Part shown: positions 5,590 to 6,860 of the stretch, one piece after another
How the letters are laid out: each line of letters starts with the position of its first letter
Position numbering within the stretch: the first letter of the stretch is position 1
Assembly: GCA_011375045.1 (NCBI GenBank)
Contig: DRNB01000119.1
Location: 1-6,860 of the forward strand
Source: Aquifex aeolicus
GTDB taxonomy: Bacteria > Aquificota > Aquificia > Aquificales > Aquificaceae
DNA length: 6,860 bases
Reading direction: 5' to 3'
The notes under the pieces: generated by a model
Told to the model about the DNA's origin: nothing
Databases searched by the model: none
Seen by the model: the letters and a program-made list of their open reading frames with translations, nothing else
Translations under genes and position numbers: made by a program

Positions 5590-6860
5590 TTAATCGTCCC
5601 TACGGCTTTCACATTTTAAGCAGTTTGCGAGAAGCTCCTCCTTCCTCATCCGGAGGGCGTGGGGTCCGAGGAGGAAGAGTCCGAAGGTCCTCAGTATGCG
5701 GTCGTCCACGAGGAAACCCCTGCTGTTCCCTTCGAGTCTCCTGAGAACCTGTCCCACTTCCCTCTCCACCCTCTCGCCGGTTCCCCTGTAGCGGTCCCTT
5801 TCGAGGATCTCCCTCAGCCTGTCTTCGAGATCGCCGCTGAGGTTTTCCCTCAGATAGGTCAGGAACTCCCCCGTAGGTGTTCCGAGGGCTGGAGGCTGGA
5901 GTCCCTCCTCTATCAGCAGCCTCTTGAGGAGGTTGGCTCTTATGTGTCCTATCCCCTTCACACCCCCCAGAGCCGAGAACTCCTCCGTCAGACCGTATTT
6001 TACGGAGTGGGCTACCTTCAGGATCTCCTCGTTGCTCCACTCCAGATCCCCGAACTTCCTTATGTCCAAGAGGACCCTGAGGAGGTGGAGGGCGTCGGTT
6101 CCGAGGTAGGAGAACTCCCCGGGGGGATGCTGGACGTTCCTGTACTTGAAGGTCAGACCCTCTATGTAGAAGAGGAACTGATGGGTGTTGTCCTCGAAAC
6201 ACTCGCTCCCGCAGGGGGCGAGTTTGCTTCTGATAAAAAGCTCGTCCTCGGGGAAGCTGTCCCCCTCCTTCACGAAGTCGAACAGTCCGTCGAAGCGCTT
6301 TACAAAGAGGAGAGGTCTGACGACGGTGAGCTTTTCCAGACCGAGGATCCTCCTCCTCAGAAACTCCTCGTAATTCACGGGGGACATCCCCGACCTTATG
6401 CAGAAGAGGGCTTTGTCGCTGAGCCGGTTTCCCTCTATGTAGCCTGTGTCCTTTAGCCATTCGAAGACACCCTCTATGACCGGATCCTCGGACAGATCCC
6501 TGAGGGAGAAGGTTCTGCGGAGGAAGCGCCGGAAGTCGCTCCCCTCGTAGAGGAAGCCTATGAGGACGAACAGACTGAGTATCCTCTCCAGCTCCCCGCT
6601 CAGGTAACCTCCGGATAGCCTCTCCCTCAGATAGGGGGTGAACTCGCCCTCCATCCTGCTTTTGATCTCCTCCTTCACCCTCTCGGGTCTGGCTCCGTAA
6701 GTGAGGATGTAGGAGTAGCCCTTTTCCTTCATGCCGAGTCTGCCCGCCCTTCCCTCCATCTGGAGTATGTCTATCTGGGAGGGAAGTATCCTCCACTCCC
6801 TCTCCCTTCTGTCGTAGAAGGCTCTGACCCCTATGATCACCGTGTCAGCGGGCAAGTTGA
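5590..6860 (-). CDS. Ski2/Hel308-like superfamily 2 helicase, C-terminal part (5' end outside window)
   Basis: The gene enters from the right edge and ends at TAA (5592-5590); about 422 residues are present. The first visible residues, NLPADTVIIG, match the end of helicase motif V of the Ski2 family (GVNLPA..TVII), and QMEGRAGR at 6739-6762 is motif VI with its arginine finger. The true start therefore lies beyond the window, and the TTG at 6855 is an internal leucine codon. After RecA domain 2 come a likely winged helix (about 80-170, counting that codon as 1) and a helical ratchet-like region with a helix-hairpin-helix (GGVKGIGHIRANLLKRLL, about 297-314), as in Hel308 and its relatives, which unwind forked DNA at stalled replication forks. 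Motifs I-IV cannot be seen, and an RNA helicase of the Ski2 group is not excluded. Cysteines C215, C219, C412 and C415 are noted. The two-component genes follow six bases downstream. Confidence 0.88.
   Translation of the reverse strand, partial: NLPADTVIIGVRAFYDRREREWRILPSQIDILQMEGRAGRLGMKEKGYSYILTYGARPERVKEEIKSRMEGEFTPYLRERLSGGYLSGELERILSLFVLIGFLYEGSDFRRFLRRTFSLRDLSEDPVIEGVFEWLKDTGYIEGNRLSDKALFCIRSGMSPVNYEEFLRRRILGLEKLTVVRPLLFVKRFDGLFDFVKEGDSFPEDELFIRSKLAPCGSECFEDNTHQFLFYIEGLTFKYRNVQHPPGEFSYLGTDALHLLRVLLDIRKFGDLEWSNEEILKVAHSVKYGLTEEFSALGGVKGIGHIRANLLKRLLIEEGLQPPALGTPTGEFLTYLRENLSGDLEDRLREILERDRYRGTGERVEREVGQVLRRLEGNSRGFLVDDRILRTFGLFLLGPHALRMRKEELLANCLKCESRRDD

Noticed and set aside
5659..6456. 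Plus-strand reading frame of 265 codons opposite the helicase
   Set aside because: Antisense shadow without recognisable motifs.
5609..6796. Second long minus-strand frame inside the helicase
   Set aside because: Rich in Arg, Gly, Pro and Glu, typical of an out-of-frame reading; the other frame carries motif V/VI and the helix-hairpin-helix.
6853..6855. TTG as the start of the helicase gene
   Set aside because: It encodes the leucine in the NLPADTVII motif V sequence, and the frame continues to the window edge, so the gene is truncated rather than starting here.
1..6860. Search for tRNA/rRNA genes, CRISPR repeats, insertion sequences and attachment sites
   Set aside because: The window is almost wholly protein-coding in one direction; no regularly spaced repeats, inverted ends or structured RNA were seen.

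Overview
All five genes in this window are on the minus strand, packed so tightly that they probably form one transcription unit running from right to left. In transcription order they are: the C-terminal part of a Ski2/Hel308-like DNA/RNA helicase (cut by the right edge), an OmpR/PhoB-type response regulator, a two-transmembrane sensor histidine kinase, a small secreted protein of unknown function, and a very large PilY1-like type IV pilus tip adhesin (cut by the left edge after 1214 codons with no stop).

The organism is not named by anything in the sequence. The coding strand is purine-rich, arginine is mostly AGG/AGA, isoleucine is often ATA, intergenic space is almost absent, and by eye the G+C content is in the mid-50s percent. 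Together with an archaeal-style Hel308-like helicase in a bacterial context (a PilY1 gene and an OmpR-type two-component pair), this suggests a thermophilic bacterium, perhaps from a deep-branching group such as Aquificota. That is inference with low certainty.

Region by region: bases 5590-6860 hold the helicase C-terminus, from just inside motif V through motif VI, a winged-helix region and a helix-hairpin-helix. Six bases later comes the response regulator (4939-5583), whose stop codon overlaps the start of the kinase (3989-4942) by four bases. A 51-base gap with no convincing terminator or promoter leads to the small secreted protein (3623-3937), preceded by a perfect AGGAGG. Its last 20 bases overlap the start of the PilY1-like gene (1-3642), whose own AGGAGG lies inside the small gene.

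The PilY1-like protein has a signal peptide, an N-terminal von Willebrand factor A (vWA) domain with a complete-looking MIDAS metal site, an aspartate-rich Ca-loop-like linker, and a C-terminal PilY1 beta-propeller with two more Ca-loop-like sites. It has 35 cysteines and a cysteine/proline-rich insert exactly in the most conserved loop of the propeller.

The most interesting idea is that a two-component system, a secreted small protein and a pilus-tip adhesin form one surface-sensing or pilus-control cassette. It lacks the minor pilin genes that usually precede pilY1. The kinase is itself unusual: the residue after its phospho-accepting histidine is arginine, and the lid of its ATP domain is almost absent. 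No RNA genes, CRISPR arrays, mobile elements or long repeats were found.
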